Source: Actinomycetota bacterium (lineage in GTDB: Bacteria > Actinomycetota > Acidimicrobiia > IMCC26256 > PALSA-610). From it: 26,878 nt of DNA. Shown piece after piece: positions 1 through 7,011 of this stretch. Both the position numbers and the translations under genes were made by a program. Within the stretch, counting starts at the first letter, position 1; each line of letters opens with the position of its first letter. The notes below the pieces were generated by a model. It was not told where the DNA came from. It did not search any database and saw only the letters and a program-made list of their open reading frames with translations. The stretch covers positions 1 to 26,878 of the forward strand of contig JAUZEM010000297.1 in assembly GCA_030839005.1 (NCBI GenBank), given 5' to 3'.

Positions 1-867
1 CTCGCCCCCGCTCCGTACGACACGAAGTTCGAACCGCAGACGGTTCCCGCGCCGGTGCGCGCACCGTCGCGCGCAGAAGAGGGCGCACAGCACCCACTGC
101 TCGGCATGATGATCGACCACCCGTTCCTGAAGTCGCCCGACGACGACAGGGAGCAGCGCGAGCTACAAGCGACGTACTACGGCATGCTCGCCGAGGTCGA
201 CGACGAGATCGGGCGCCTCCTCGACTGGCTCGAGGCCACGGGACAGGCCGACCGAACGCTGGTGATCTTCACGAGCGACCACGGCGAGAACCTCGGCGAT
301 CACTACATGCTGCACAAGCTCGGCTGGTTCGACCAGTCGTACCACGTGCCGCTGATCCTGCGTGGTCCGGGCGTGGCCGGCGGCGGCACCGTCGACGCGT
401 TCACCGAGCACGTCGACGTGTTGCCGACGATCTGCGAGCTGCTCGGCGCGGACACACCCCTGCAATGCGACGGCCGCGCGCTCACGCCGTGGCTGCGGGG
501 CGCGGCTCCCGACGACTGGCGCCGGGAGGCGCATTTCGAGTTCGACTTCCGCGATCCCGACAGCCCGCTCATCGAAGAGACGTTCGGCCTCACGATGGAG
601 GAGTGCGCGCTCGCGGTTCTGCGCGACGACAACGGCAAGTACGTGCAGTTCTCCGGTCATCCGAAGCTGCCGCCGATCTTCTTCGACCTCGGCACCGATT
701 CGGCGCAGGTCCATAACGTCGCGGGCGATCCGGCGTATGCGGCCACGGTGCTCGACTACGCGCAGCGCATGCTCGCGTGGCGCATGCGCCACACGGAACG
801 CACGCTGACCGGCATGAAGCTGACGATGCACGCCGGCCTCGTCGAACGCACTGCTCCACGGCGCTGA
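1..867 (+). CDS. Sulfatase family hydrolase, phosphonate monoester hydrolase-like (5' truncated)
   Basis: The frame is open from base 1, so the N-terminus, including the catalytic Cys/Ser region, lies outside the window; 288 residues are visible. The alkaline-phosphatase-fold metal site is seen as TSDHGENLGDH, followed by a Lys-Gly-Trp-Phe-Asp-Gln stretch typical of arylsulfatases and phosphonate monoester hydrolases. Downstream, DGRALTPWLRG, the EFDFRD segment and a C-terminal MLAWRMRHTERTLTG tail resemble phosphonate/phosphodiester hydrolases of this superfamily more than classical arylsulfatases. The family hydrolyses sulfate, phosphonate or phosphate esters using a formylglycine nucleophile and a divalent metal. 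The substrate cannot be decided without the N-terminal part. The stop codon lies inside a 25-bp tandem duplication (853-898). Confidence 0.85.
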   Translation, partial: LAPAPYDTKFEPQTVPAPVRAPSRAEEGAQHPLLGMMIDHPFLKSPDDDREQRELQATYYGMLAEVDDEIGRLLDWLEATGQADRTLVIFTSDHGENLGDHYMLHKLGWFDQSYHVPLILRGPGVAGGGTVDAFTEHVDVLPTICELLGADTPLQCDGRALTPWLRGAAPDDWRREAHFEFDFRDPDSPLIEETFGLTMEECALAVLRDDNGKYVQFSGHPKLPPIFFDLGTDSAQVHNVAGDPAYAATVLDYAQRMLAWRMRHTERTLTGMKLTMHAGLVERTAPRR

Positions 868-898
868 CGCGCCTGCCGCTCCACGGCGCTGACGCGCC
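853..898. repeat. Tandem 21-bp direct repeat, period 25 bp, across a stop codon
   Basis: The 21 bases at 853-873 recur identically at 878-898. The first copy contains the sulfatase stop codon (TGA 865-867) and the second lies in the intergenic spacer. This looks like a recent local duplication of the gene's 3' end. Confidence 0.85.
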
Positions 899-912
899 GG
901 CATCGCCGGCGC
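894..912 (+). terminator. Possible intrinsic terminator hairpin
   Basis: GCGCCGGC, loop ATC, then GCCGGCGC form a perfect 8-bp GC stem 27 bases after the sulfatase stop. No T tract follows, as is common for actinobacterial hairpins, so termination is an inference. Confidence 0.4.
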
Positions 913-923
913 GACGGGACGGG

Positions 924-929
924 TAGCGT
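924..929 (+). promoter_or_regulatory. -10 hexamer TAGCGT (near-leaderless promoter)
   Basis: TAGCGT lies 9 nt before the ATG at 939 and no Shine-Dalgarno sequence is visible. It belongs to a series of TAnnnT boxes placed 6-10 nt upstream of starts in this window. Confidence 0.5.
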
Positions 930-938
930 GCCCCGCCC

Positions 939-1784
939 ATGGACGCCCGAACCTTCTTCGGTCTCGAACCCGACGCGGCCGATCGCACGCGCTGGCGCAT
1001 GGAAGTCGTGCGCGGTCTCACGTCGGGCACCGGTGCGCTGTTCGGTGGCTGCGGACTCGGCGCGTGCATCGAGGTGATGGAGCAGGTGACCGGCCGGCCG
1101 TGCATCTGGGCGACTGCGCAGTACCTCTCGTTCGCCCGGCCGCCTTCGATCGTGGAGCTCGACGTTGTGGAGGTTGTGCGCGGCCACCAGATCTCGCAAG
1201 CACGCGTCATCGCGCGCGTCGGCGACACGGAGATCCTCACGGTGCTGGGTGCGCTCGGCCGTCGGCCACTCCCGCTCGAGGGGCAGTGGACGGTGCGCCC
1301 CGACGTGCCCGGCGCGGCCGATAGCCCGCCCCGGCCGTTGATGAACCGCCACGAAGGCACCATCAGCAGCCGGCTCGACGCGAGGATCGCGAGCGGACGC
1401 GCCCCATGGGAGTTCCCGGGTCCGCAGGGCTCCGGCCACGCCGCGTTGTGGATCCGCATGCCGGAGCTACTCGAGATGTCGGCCGCCGCGCTCGCGATCA
1501 TCGGAGACTTCGTGCCGTTCGGCATCGGCCAGGCGCTGGGCCAGCGCGCGGGTGGCAACAGCCTCGACAACACGCTGCGCGTCGCGCATCGCGTCCCGAC
1601 CACGTGGGTTCTGGCCGACGTGCGGGTGCACGCGGTCGCCGACGGATTCGGTCACGGCCTCGTGCACCTCTGGGCCGAGGACGGCACGCTGCTCGGAACT
1701 GCGAGCCAGTCGACGATCGTGCGCGCGTGGCGCGACGGCCACGACCGGCCGCTCACCGAGCTGGAAGGTGACGTGCAGCGCTGA
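939..1784 (+). CDS. Acyl-CoA thioesterase, TesB-like double hotdog
   Basis: This 281-residue protein looks like a two-domain hotdog acyl-CoA thioesterase of the TesB/thioesterase-like superfamily. The N-terminal hotdog includes GALFGGCGLGACIEVMEQVTG followed by a QYLSFARPPS strand. The C-terminal hotdog includes NTLRVAH, a TTWVLADV strand and a GTASQSTIVR strand, where TesB proteins have the pattern ending in ...AS..Q. Members hydrolyse acyl-CoA thioesters to free acid and CoA in the cytoplasm. The ATG at 939 follows a TAGCGT -10 box, so translation may start without an RBS. The next gene begins 25 nt downstream in the same direction and is probably co-transcribed. Chain-length preference cannot be read from the sequence. 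Confidence 0.8.
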   Translation: MDARTFFGLEPDAADRTRWRMEVVRGLTSGTGALFGGCGLGACIEVMEQVTGRPCIWATAQYLSFARPPSIVELDVVEVVRGHQISQARVIARVGDTEILTVLGALGRRPLPLEGQWTVRPDVPGAADSPPRPLMNRHEGTISSRLDARIASGRAPWEFPGPQGSGHAALWIRMPELLEMSAAALAIIGDFVPFGIGQALGQRAGGNSLDNTLRVAHRVPTTWVLADVRVHAVADGFGHGLVHLWAEDGTLLGTASQSTIVRAWRDGHDRPLTELEGDVQR

Positions 1785-1809
1785 GCGCATCGCGGCAAGG
1801 ATGGGGTGC

Positions 1810-2766
1810 ATGACCATCACGCCGCGCTACGGCATCACGTTCCCGTTCGACGGCATTCCGCTCTTGGAGCAGCGCGAGCTCGTGCGCGAGCTGGTGGATC
1901 TCGGTTACACCGACCTGTGGTCGGCCGAGTCCGGTGGGTACGACGCGTTCATCCCCCTCGCCGTCGCCGCCCAGTGGGCGCCCGAATTGCGGTTCGGGAC
2001 GGCAATCGTCCCCGCGTACACGCGCGGCGCGCACACGCTCGCGTCGACAGTCGCGTCGATGTGCCAAGCGGCGCACGGCCATTTCGCGCTCGGTATCGGC
2101 ACCTCCTCCGACGTCATCGTCGAACGCTGGAACGGTTTGACGTTCGACAAGCCGTACCAGCGCGTGCGCGACACGATCCGTTTCCTGCGGGCCGCGCTGA
2201 CGGGCGAGAAGGTCGACGCGGAGTACGAGACGTTCCGCGTCCGCGGCTTCCGGCTCGGCATCTCCGTTCCGGAGCCGCCGCCGATCCTGGTAGCCGCACT
2301 GCGCGAAGGCATGTTGCGGCTGGCCGGACGCGACGGCGACGGGGCGATCATCAACTGGCTGTCGGCCGACGACGTCAAGACGGTCGCGCCGCACGTCGGT
2401 GCCGGGAAGGAGATCGCGGCGCGCATCTTCGTGTTTCCCGTCGACGACGCGAGCCTCGCCCGCTCGGTCGGCAAGCGCGCGATCGCGTCGTATCTCACCG
2501 TGCCCGTCTACGCCGCATTCCACGAGTGGCTCGGCCGCGGTGAAGAGCTCGCCGACCTCTGGCGCCTCTGGAAGGAAGGCGACCGCAAGGCCGCCGCGGA
2601 GTCGATTCCCGATTCGGTCGTCGACGACCTGCTCGTGTGGGGCAAGCCCGAGCAGTGCAAGGAGCACATCGCTCGTTACATCGAGAACGGCGTGACCACT
2701 CCCGCCCCCGCGCTGTTCTGTGGCCCTGACCAACTCCATGCCGTAATTCGCGCGCTCGCGAGATAG
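1810..2766 (+). CDS. F420-type LLM class oxidoreductase
   Basis: A 318-residue TIM-barrel flavin/F420-dependent oxidoreductase of the luciferase-like monooxygenase class. The N-terminus (ITPRYGITFPFDG), GYTDLWSAESGGYDAF, a LRFGTAIVPAYTR strand, HFALGIGTSSDVIVERWNG and a PPILVAALREGMLRLAGR segment follow the order of the F420 family, which reduces or oxidises substrates with F420/F420H2. The ATG at 1810 is chosen over that at 1801 because an AAGGA motif (1797-1801) then sits 8 nt upstream. It lies 25 nt after the thioesterase stop. The substrate is unknown. F420 rather than FMN use is inferred from similarity to actinobacterial members and the second F420-type enzyme in the window. Confidence 0.85.
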   Translation: MTITPRYGITFPFDGIPLLEQRELVRELVDLGYTDLWSAESGGYDAFIPLAVAAQWAPELRFGTAIVPAYTRGAHTLASTVASMCQAAHGHFALGIGTSSDVIVERWNGLTFDKPYQRVRDTIRFLRAALTGEKVDAEYETFRVRGFRLGISVPEPPPILVAALREGMLRLAGRDGDGAIINWLSADDVKTVAPHVGAGKEIAARIFVFPVDDASLARSVGKRAIASYLTVPVYAAFHEWLGRGEELADLWRLWKEGDRKAAAESIPDSVVDDLLVWGKPEQCKEHIARYIENGVTTPAPALFCGPDQLHAVIRALAR

Positions 2767-2773
2767 CCACCCA

Positions 2774-2829
2774 CCAAACTGTTTGGCGGAATTCCCGCGC
2801 CGGGAACCACTTTCCCACCAAACTGTTGG
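2774..2829. repeat. Paired-palindrome element, copy A
   Basis: CCAAACTGTTTGG (2774-2786; arms CCAAAC/GTTTGG around one central base) recurs as CCAAACTGTTGG, one T shorter, at 2818-2829, with starts 44 bp apart. The 31 bases between contain a hairpin, TTCCCG-CGC-CGGGAA (2792-2806). The same geometry appears at 24652-24708 with a different hairpin. It begins 8 nt after a stop codon, between convergent genes. A 3'-end/terminator role or a miniature repeat family are both possible. Confidence 0.8.
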
Positions 2830-2873
2830 CGGTATTCGGCGGGCTCGCAGCGAGTGCGACCCGGAATTACGCC
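2830..2873. terminator. Possible bidirectional hairpin between convergent genes
   Basis: GGCGG-TATTC near 2829-2838 can pair with GAATTA-CGCCGCC at 2864-2873, with an inner GGG/CCC, enclosing the 3' end of the desaturase gene. The stem is imperfect. Its position between two 3' ends fits termination for both strands. Confidence 0.3.
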
Positions 2874-3622
2874 GCCGATTTGAGATGGACCTCTTCGTGG
2901 CGGACTTGGGCGAGGCGGAGCTTGACGAGCGCGCGCACCAACCACCAGCCGGGGTCGAGCTCGGCTTTGTGCAGCGAGAAGCGCGCGGACGTGGGCGCGG
3001 CATGGTGATTGTTGTGCAGTCCCTCGCCGGCGGTGATCAACGCGAGTGATTGCATGTTCGTCGCGGAGTTCACGTAGGGCTGCTTGCCCTTCGTGTGACC
3101 GACCGCGTTGATCGCGCCGGACAGCATCACGTACATGACGGCGTGCAAGCCGGCGGCGAGAAAGCCCGTGAGGAGGCCGAAGCCGAGCGCCCACATCGTC
3201 ACGACGATGATCGTGATCCCGATGGCGAGCCCCGCGAACGAGTGATCGAACGCGAGACGGTCGAGGCGGTCGGGCGGAAGATCACGCGCGTACTTCTGCA
3301 CGTTCGCGCGATCGGACGCGCAACGCTTGTAGAGCCCGACGTTGCCGAGCTGCACGCGCCAGAACCCCACTTGGAAGGGGCTGTGCGGGTCGTCGACGGT
3401 GTCGGTCGCGGCGTGGTGCTTGCGATGCACCGCCACCCACTCCCGCGGTCGCATGCCCGTGGTCATCCAGATGACGGTCCGGAAGGGAATCGCGGCGGGG
3501 TCGCTGACGGTGACCGCCCGGTGCGAGAGCGCCCGGTGCAGATACACGGTGGTCGTGAAGATCGCCAGCTCGGTCACCGCGAACGCGGCGACGACGGCGG
3601 CAATCAGATTGGTGAACGTCAC
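2867..3622 (-). CDS. Acyl-CoA / fatty acid desaturase
   Basis: Membrane di-iron desaturase of about 251 residues. The three histidine boxes are visible: HRALSH in the first part, HRKHH about 30 residues later, and HNNHH near residue 203. Hydrophobic segments precede the first box and lie between the second and third (FAGLAIGITIIVVTMWALGFG and onward). Members insert a cis double bond, usually Δ9, into saturated acyl-CoA at the membrane. The GTG at 3622 is preferred because a TACCCT -10 box (3629-3634) sits 6 nt upstream; a TTG at 3628 is the alternative. Divergent from a TetR gene with a perfect operator between them, so repression by that TetR is likely. The arrangement recalls DesT-type control of desaturation. 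Confidence 0.88.
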   Translation of the reverse strand: MTFTNLIAAVVAAFAVTELAIFTTTVYLHRALSHRAVTVSDPAAIPFRTVIWMTTGMRPREWVAVHRKHHAATDTVDDPHSPFQVGFWRVQLGNVGLYKRCASDRANVQKYARDLPPDRLDRLAFDHSFAGLAIGITIIVVTMWALGFGLLTGFLAAGLHAVMYVMLSGAINAVGHTKGKQPYVNSATNMQSLALITAGEGLHNNHHAAPTSARFSLHKAELDPGWWLVRALVKLRLAQVRHEEVHLKSAA

Positions 3623-3628
3623 AGGCAA

Positions 3629-3634
3629 AGGGTA
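3629..3634 (-). promoter_or_regulatory. -10 hexamer TACCCT for the desaturase
   Basis: On the minus strand TACCCT is followed by six bases and then the GTG at 3622. It abuts the TetR operator at 3635-3652, so a bound repressor would block this promoter. Confidence 0.4.
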
Positions 3635-3652
3635 CTACCGACCGGTCGGTAG
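3635..3652. promoter_or_regulatory. TetR-type operator, perfect 18-bp palindrome
   Basis: CTACCGACCGGTCGGTAG is a perfect inverted repeat in the 53-bp divergent region between desaturase and TetR genes. It touches the desaturase -10 box and covers the expected -35 region of the TetR gene, fitting repression plus autoregulation. Its inner 14 bp match the site at 5782-5795. Confidence 0.8.
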
Positions 3653-3663
3653 ACACATTTCGG

Positions 3664-3669
3664 TAGACT
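3664..3669 (+). promoter_or_regulatory. -10 hexamer TAGACT (leaderless promoter)
   Basis: TAGACT ends 6 nt before the ATG at 3676, and no RBS is present. Transcription would start at or next to the start codon. Confidence 0.55.
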
Positions 3670-3675
3670 GACGAG

Positions 3676-4293
3676 ATGGCGTTGCCCGTCGGTTCCGGTT
3701 CCGCGTCGACCAAGGATCTCATCCTCGAGGTTGCGCTCAAGCGATTCGGCGACCACGGCTACGCGGGCACGAGCTTGAACGACATCGCCGACGAGGTCGG
3801 CATCCGGCGTCCGAGCCTGCTGCACCACTTCCCCTCGAAGGAGGCGCTGTACCGCGCGGTGCTCTTCGCCTCGTTCGCGGACTGGACCCTGCTCGTCGAG
3901 CAGGCGATCGAGGGACCGCGCCAAGGTTGGCCGCAGGTCGAGCGCATGCTGGGCGCCGCGTTCACATTCTTCGAGGACCACCCCGACTTCGTCCGGCTCG
4001 TGCGCTGGGAAGCGCTCGAGGGCGGTCCGATCCTGCGCGACGAGCTCAGCGTCTTGCTGCGACCCCTCTTCGATCGCGGCGCCGACTTCCTCGAGCGGGA
4101 GATGGACGCAGGCCGCCTCCGGCGCTACGACGCGCGGCAGCTGCTCCTCACGGGCTACGGCGCGGTGCTGTCGTACCTCTCGGACGCTCAGCTGATGACG
4201 GGCCTGCTCGACGTCGACCCCCTCTCGGCGGAGGCCCTGGCGAGCCGGCGCGAGCACGTGATCGACGTGATGCGCACCGCCGTTGCGGTGTAA
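3676..4293 (+). CDS. TetR family transcriptional regulator
   Basis: A 205-residue one-component repressor. The N-terminal helix-turn-helix is clear: ILEVALKRFGDHGYAGTSLNDIADEV, then GIRRPSLLHHFPSKEALYRAVL (about residues 16-61). The rest is the helical ligand-binding and dimerisation domain. It is transcribed divergently from the acyl-CoA desaturase, with a perfect 18-bp palindrome in the shared promoter region. It therefore probably represses both the desaturase and itself, with an acyl-CoA or fatty acid as the likely ligand (inference from context). The start codon follows a TAGACT -10 box with a 6-nt gap, which fits a leaderless mRNA. Confidence 0.92.
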   Translation: MALPVGSGSASTKDLILEVALKRFGDHGYAGTSLNDIADEVGIRRPSLLHHFPSKEALYRAVLFASFADWTLLVEQAIEGPRQGWPQVERMLGAAFTFFEDHPDFVRLVRWEALEGGPILRDELSVLLRPLFDRGADFLEREMDAGRLRRYDARQLLLTGYGAVLSYLSDAQLMTGLLDVDPLSAEALASRREHVIDVMRTAVAV

Positions 4294-4299
4294 CGCGTC

Positions 4300-5022
4300 T
4301 CAGAGCTTCCCGTCGCTCCAACGTTCGAGCAGCGAGGCGTCGCCGAACACCTCGACCTGATCGACCGGTACGCGCCCCCACATCATCAACAAGAGGTCGC
4401 TGGCACCGCCGCGCGCGGCGACGTCGCCTTTCGCGTGCTCGTTCACGACGGTGACGCCGCCGGGTTCGAGACGGACCAGCCATTCGCCGTCGCCGTCGGT
4501 GCAGTGCAGGTGCATCGTCTCGCCGTTTCCGGTCGGTGATCCGCCGGGCCGGAACGGAAGGATGTCGAACAGCTCCTGGATACCGTCGACCGCGAGGTCG
4601 CGGTCGATCGGCTCGGGCCCGCCCGCCGCGTGCTGCGCGTCCCACCGGTGCACCGCGAGCTCGTTCGCCTGCCGCCGCGACCAGAACTCCACCGTGCGCT
4701 GATCCGTCCACGACCAGCAGGGTTCGTCCGCGTCCGCGTTCGCGAGCACGTCGGCCAGAGGGCCGTAGCCCTGCGCGACGAAGTCGACGAGCGCAGGCCC
4801 CTCGGGAACGGCGAGCTGCTTCCAGTGGCCGACGGGGTCGGCGGGCCGGCGCTCGACGATCTCGGTCGCCCAGCGATGGAGCCGGCCGGCATGGGAGCAG
4901 AGATCGCCGATCGTCCACTCACCGCACGTCGGCACCGGCCGTTCGACTCCTGCGGCGCGCGCGGCCTCTGCGAGCGCCGCTCCTTCGCGCCGGATGGCGA
5001 GTACGAACGCGGAGTGGTCCAT
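4300..5022 (-). CDS. Maleylpyruvate isomerase family mycothiol-dependent-type enzyme
   Basis: 240 residues with the DinB-like four-helix N-terminal domain (TCGEWTIGDLCSHAGRLHRWATEIVE) and the conserved NELAVHRWDAQHAAG segment (about residues 120-134). H44 or H49, E121, H125 and D128 are candidate metal ligands, matching the His/Glu metal site of mycothiol-dependent isomerases. A C-terminal α/β part (EWLVRLEPGGVTVVNEHAKGD) resembles the SCP2-like tail of this family. Members isomerise maleylpyruvate or perform other mycothiol-linked reactions; the substrate here is unknown. Its ATG shares one base with the stop of the upstream SRAP gene (TGATG), so the two are translationally coupled. It converges on the TetR gene with a 6-nt gap. 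Confidence 0.8.
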   Translation of the reverse strand: MDHSAFVLAIRREGAALAEAARAAGVERPVPTCGEWTIGDLCSHAGRLHRWATEIVERRPADPVGHWKQLAVPEGPALVDFVAQGYGPLADVLANADADEPCWSWTDQRTVEFWSRRQANELAVHRWDAQHAAGGPEPIDRDLAVDGIQELFDILPFRPGGSPTGNGETMHLHCTDGDGEWLVRLEPGGVTVVNEHAKGDVAARGGASDLLLMMWGRVPVDQVEVFGDASLLERWSDGKL

Positions 5023-5723
5023 CACGGGGAATCTACCGGCGCGGGCTCGAGCAGCTCCGGGCCGTTGTTGACGGGCTTGTTGACGAGCATCGTGATCGGC
5101 CACCCCTCGAGATCCTCCGACGGCGCCGGAACGAGCAGCTGCCCGAGCGAGCGCACGTCGTGGTTGTCGACGTCGAGCCACGTGTCCCAGGCCGACTCGG
5201 GGAGGATCACCGGCATGCGATCGTGGATCGGTCGCATCAGATCGTTCGGCTCCGTCGTGATGATCGTGCACGTTCGTATGCGGGGCGCCTCCTCGCCGAG
5301 GGCGCGGTCGTGCCAGATCTCCCACAGCCCCGCGAAGGCGAGCGGTTCGCCGTCGCGGCGACGGATGAACCAGGGCTGTTTCGGCTTCCTTCCGGCGACC
5401 GCTTGCCACTCGTAGAAGCCGTCCGCGGCGACGATGCACCGGCGCCGCTCGAAGGGACGCTTGTACGCGTTGCTCTTCGACAGCCGCTCCGCACGGGCGT
5501 TGATCATCCGGTCGCCGACCGAGAGGCCCTTCGCCCACGACGGCACGAGGCCCCAGCGCACGCGGTCGAGGACCCGGTGGCCGTCGCGCTCGGCGATCAC
5601 GGGCACGTCGGCCCGGGGCGTGACGTTGTAGTTCGCATCAGCCGCGCCGGCCCGCACCTCTTCGACGTGGAAGCGCTCGGCGAGGATCGTCGGGGACGAC
5701 ACCGAGACGTAACGGCCGCACAT
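5022..5723 (-). CDS. SRAP (SOS response-associated peptidase) / HMCES-YedK family protein
   Basis: A 233-residue SRAP protein. The start is fixed by the invariant MCGRY N-terminus: after Met removal Cys2 becomes the N-terminal nucleophile that crosslinks covalently to abasic sites in single-stranded DNA. The active-site Asn (RMINARAE, N75), Glu (GFYEW, E105) and His (PIHDRMPVIL, H167) of the family are all present, so it should be functional in abasic-site shielding and self-release. A TACGGT -10 box on the minus strand (5731-5736) lies 7 nt upstream, suggesting a leaderless transcript. The stop overlaps the start of the maleylpyruvate-isomerase-family gene by one base. Longer in-frame starts are rejected because they would bury Cys2. 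Confidence 0.93.
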   Translation of the reverse strand: MCGRYVSVSSPTILAERFHVEEVRAGAADANYNVTPRADVPVIAERDGHRVLDRVRWGLVPSWAKGLSVGDRMINARAERLSKSNAYKRPFERRRCIVAADGFYEWQAVAGRKPKQPWFIRRRDGEPLAFAGLWEIWHDRALGEEAPRIRTCTIITTEPNDLMRPIHDRMPVILPESAWDTWLDVDNHDVRSLGQLLVPAPSEDLEGWPITMLVNKPVNNGPELLEPAPVDSP

Positions 5724-5730
5724 CGCTCGG

Positions 5731-5736
5731 ACCGTA
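5731..5736 (-). promoter_or_regulatory. -10 hexamer TACGGT (leaderless promoter)
   Basis: TACGGT on the minus strand is followed by 7 nt and then the ATG of the SRAP gene, whose start is independently fixed by MCGRY. This makes it one of the best-supported leaderless promoters in the window. Confidence 0.55.
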
Positions 5737-5749
5737 CCGGGATCCGACC

Positions 5750-5778
5750 TTGACAAAGCTCCTCCCGCGCCCCACAAT
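5750..5778 (+). promoter_or_regulatory. Sigma-70-type promoter of the TetR-thioesterase-GNAT operon
   Basis: A consensus -35 TTGACA (5750-5755) is separated by 17 nt from CACAAT (5773-5778). The expected transcription start, near 5785, falls inside the palindrome at 5782-5795, so a bound TetR would block initiation. The leader to the ATG at 5855 is about 70 nt. Confidence 0.6.
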
Positions 5779-5781
5779 CAG

Positions 5782-5795
5782 ACCGACCGGTCGGT
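5782..5795. promoter_or_regulatory. TetR-type operator, 14-bp palindrome
   Basis: ACCGACCGGTCGGT is a perfect inverted repeat at the predicted transcription start of the second TetR gene. Its sequence equals the core of the operator at 3635-3652, although the two TetR proteins differ in their ligand domains. Confidence 0.7.
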
Positions 5796-5854
5796 TTCTT
5801 CGCAACGGCATCCAGCCAACTCGGGACGCCATCAGGGGGACGAGGGGAGCAGCC

Positions 5855-6472
5855 ATGATCCGCACGACGACCAAGGGCGAGCGCACCCGCCAGCGCATCG
5901 TGGAGCTGGCGGCGCCGGTCTTCAACCGCCAAGGGTTCGTCGGCGCGTCGCTTCGCGATCTCATCGGCGCCACCGGGCTCGAGAAGGGCGGGATCTACAA
6001 CCATTTCGGCTCCAAGGAGCAGCTCGCGCTCGAGGCCTACGACTATGCGATGTCCCGGGTCACCGAGAGCCTCGCCCGCTCGCAGGACGGCGCGACGGAC
6101 GCGATCGACCGCCTGTCCCGCATGATCCGAGCGTTCGCGAAAAACGCCCGCCGGCCCGCGGTCGAGGGCGGCTGCCCGATCATGAACACCGCGATCGACG
6201 CCGACGACACCCGCCCCGACCTGCGCGACCGGGCCCGCGCATCGATGTCACTGTGGCATCGCCTCGTCGGCCGAATCGTGAAGGACGGCAAGGCCGCGGG
6301 AACCCTGGCGGCCGACACCGATCCGTACGCGCTCGCGTCGACGATCACGGCCGCGCTCGAGGGCGCGTTGATGCTCTCGAGACTCTACGACGACCCCGCG
6401 CACATGGACCGCGTCGTCGACCACCTCGTCGCCCACGTCGCGTCTCTGCGCGTGAAGGAGGGACAACTGTGA
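5855..6472 (+). CDS. TetR family transcriptional regulator
   Basis: 205 residues. The HTH reads RIVELAAPVFNRQGFVGASL, then DLIGATGLEKGGIYNHFGSKEQLALEAYDYA (about residues 13-63). A GGCPIMNTAIDADDTRPDLR stretch at mid-length marks the TetR subgroup with a Gly-Gly-Cys motif. The ATG at 5855 is chosen because GGGGAG lies about 6 nt upstream; an in-frame ATG at 5750 would start inside the promoter. It has a clear TTGACA/CACAAT promoter overlapped by a palindromic operator, so autoregulation is likely. Its stop overlaps the start of the downstream PaaI thioesterase by one base, so the regulator and two enzymes form one operon. The ligand is unknown, perhaps an acyl-CoA. Confidence 0.92.
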   Translation: MIRTTTKGERTRQRIVELAAPVFNRQGFVGASLRDLIGATGLEKGGIYNHFGSKEQLALEAYDYAMSRVTESLARSQDGATDAIDRLSRMIRAFAKNARRPAVEGGCPIMNTAIDADDTRPDLRDRARASMSLWHRLVGRIVKDGKAAGTLAADTDPYALASTITAALEGALMLSRLYDDPAHMDRVVDHLVAHVASLRVKEGQL

Positions 6473-7011
6473 TGCGTACCGACACCGAAACGTCTCGCGT
6501 CGAATCACCTCGCATCGAAGGCGTGCGCTCGCGCACCATCACCTGGACCGATCCGGCCCGCATGCGATTCCGGCTGCGTGGACTCGACGGATACGACCGA
6601 CTCGCCGCAATCAAACGCGGTGACGCGTCGCCGCCGCCGGCCGCCCAGCTGCTCGGCCTCTCCCTCGACGAGCTCGAACGCGGGCGCACCGTGTTCTCGG
6701 TGGTAGCCGACGAGCTGCACGAGAACCCGATGGGCACGATGCACGGTGGCGTCGTCGCGACGTTGGTCGACACGGCGATGGGTTGCGCGGTGTCGTCGAC
6801 CCTTCCCGCCGACGCGGCCTTCACGACGCTCGAGCTCAGTACGAACTTCGTCCGCGCGATCACGCAAGCGACAGGACGTGTGCACGCCGAGGGTCGAGTC
6901 GTGCATCGAGGCGGGCGCATCGCGACGACCGAAGCGCGCGTCTACGACGACGCGGGCACGCTCTACGCCCACGCAAAGTCGACATGCCTCGTCCAAGGGG
7001 GAGCGCGATGA
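6472..7011 (+). CDS. PaaI family hotdog thioesterase
   Basis: 179 residues. The hotdog signature is NPMGTMHGGVVATLVDTAMGCAV followed by FTTLELSTNFVRAI and a GRVVHRGGRIATTEARVYD strand, as in PaaI/YdiI-type acyl-CoA thioesterases. About 75 N-terminal residues precede the hotdog, somewhat longer than minimal PaaI proteins. Members cleave acyl- or aryl-CoA thioesters. The start at 6472 overlaps the TetR stop (TGATG) and has AAGGAGGG (6455-6462) 9 nt upstream; a GTG at 6469 is an in-frame alternative. The stop overlaps the next start by 4 nt, so expression is coupled in a TetR-thioesterase-GNAT operon. It may relieve accumulation of a CoA ester sensed by the TetR (inference). Confidence 0.85.
   Translation: MRTDTETSRVESPRIEGVRSRTITWTDPARMRFRLRGLDGYDRLAAIKRGDASPPPAAQLLGLSLDELERGRTVFSVVADELHENPMGTMHGGVVATLVDTAMGCAVSSTLPADAAFTTLELSTNFVRAITQATGRVHAEGRVVHRGGRIATTEARVYDDAGTLYAHAKSTCLVQGGAR

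Noticed and set aside
2774..2829. Paired palindromes as a CRISPR array
   Set aside because: Only two units per locus, repeats of 12-13 bp and palindromic, one spacer, no cas genes.
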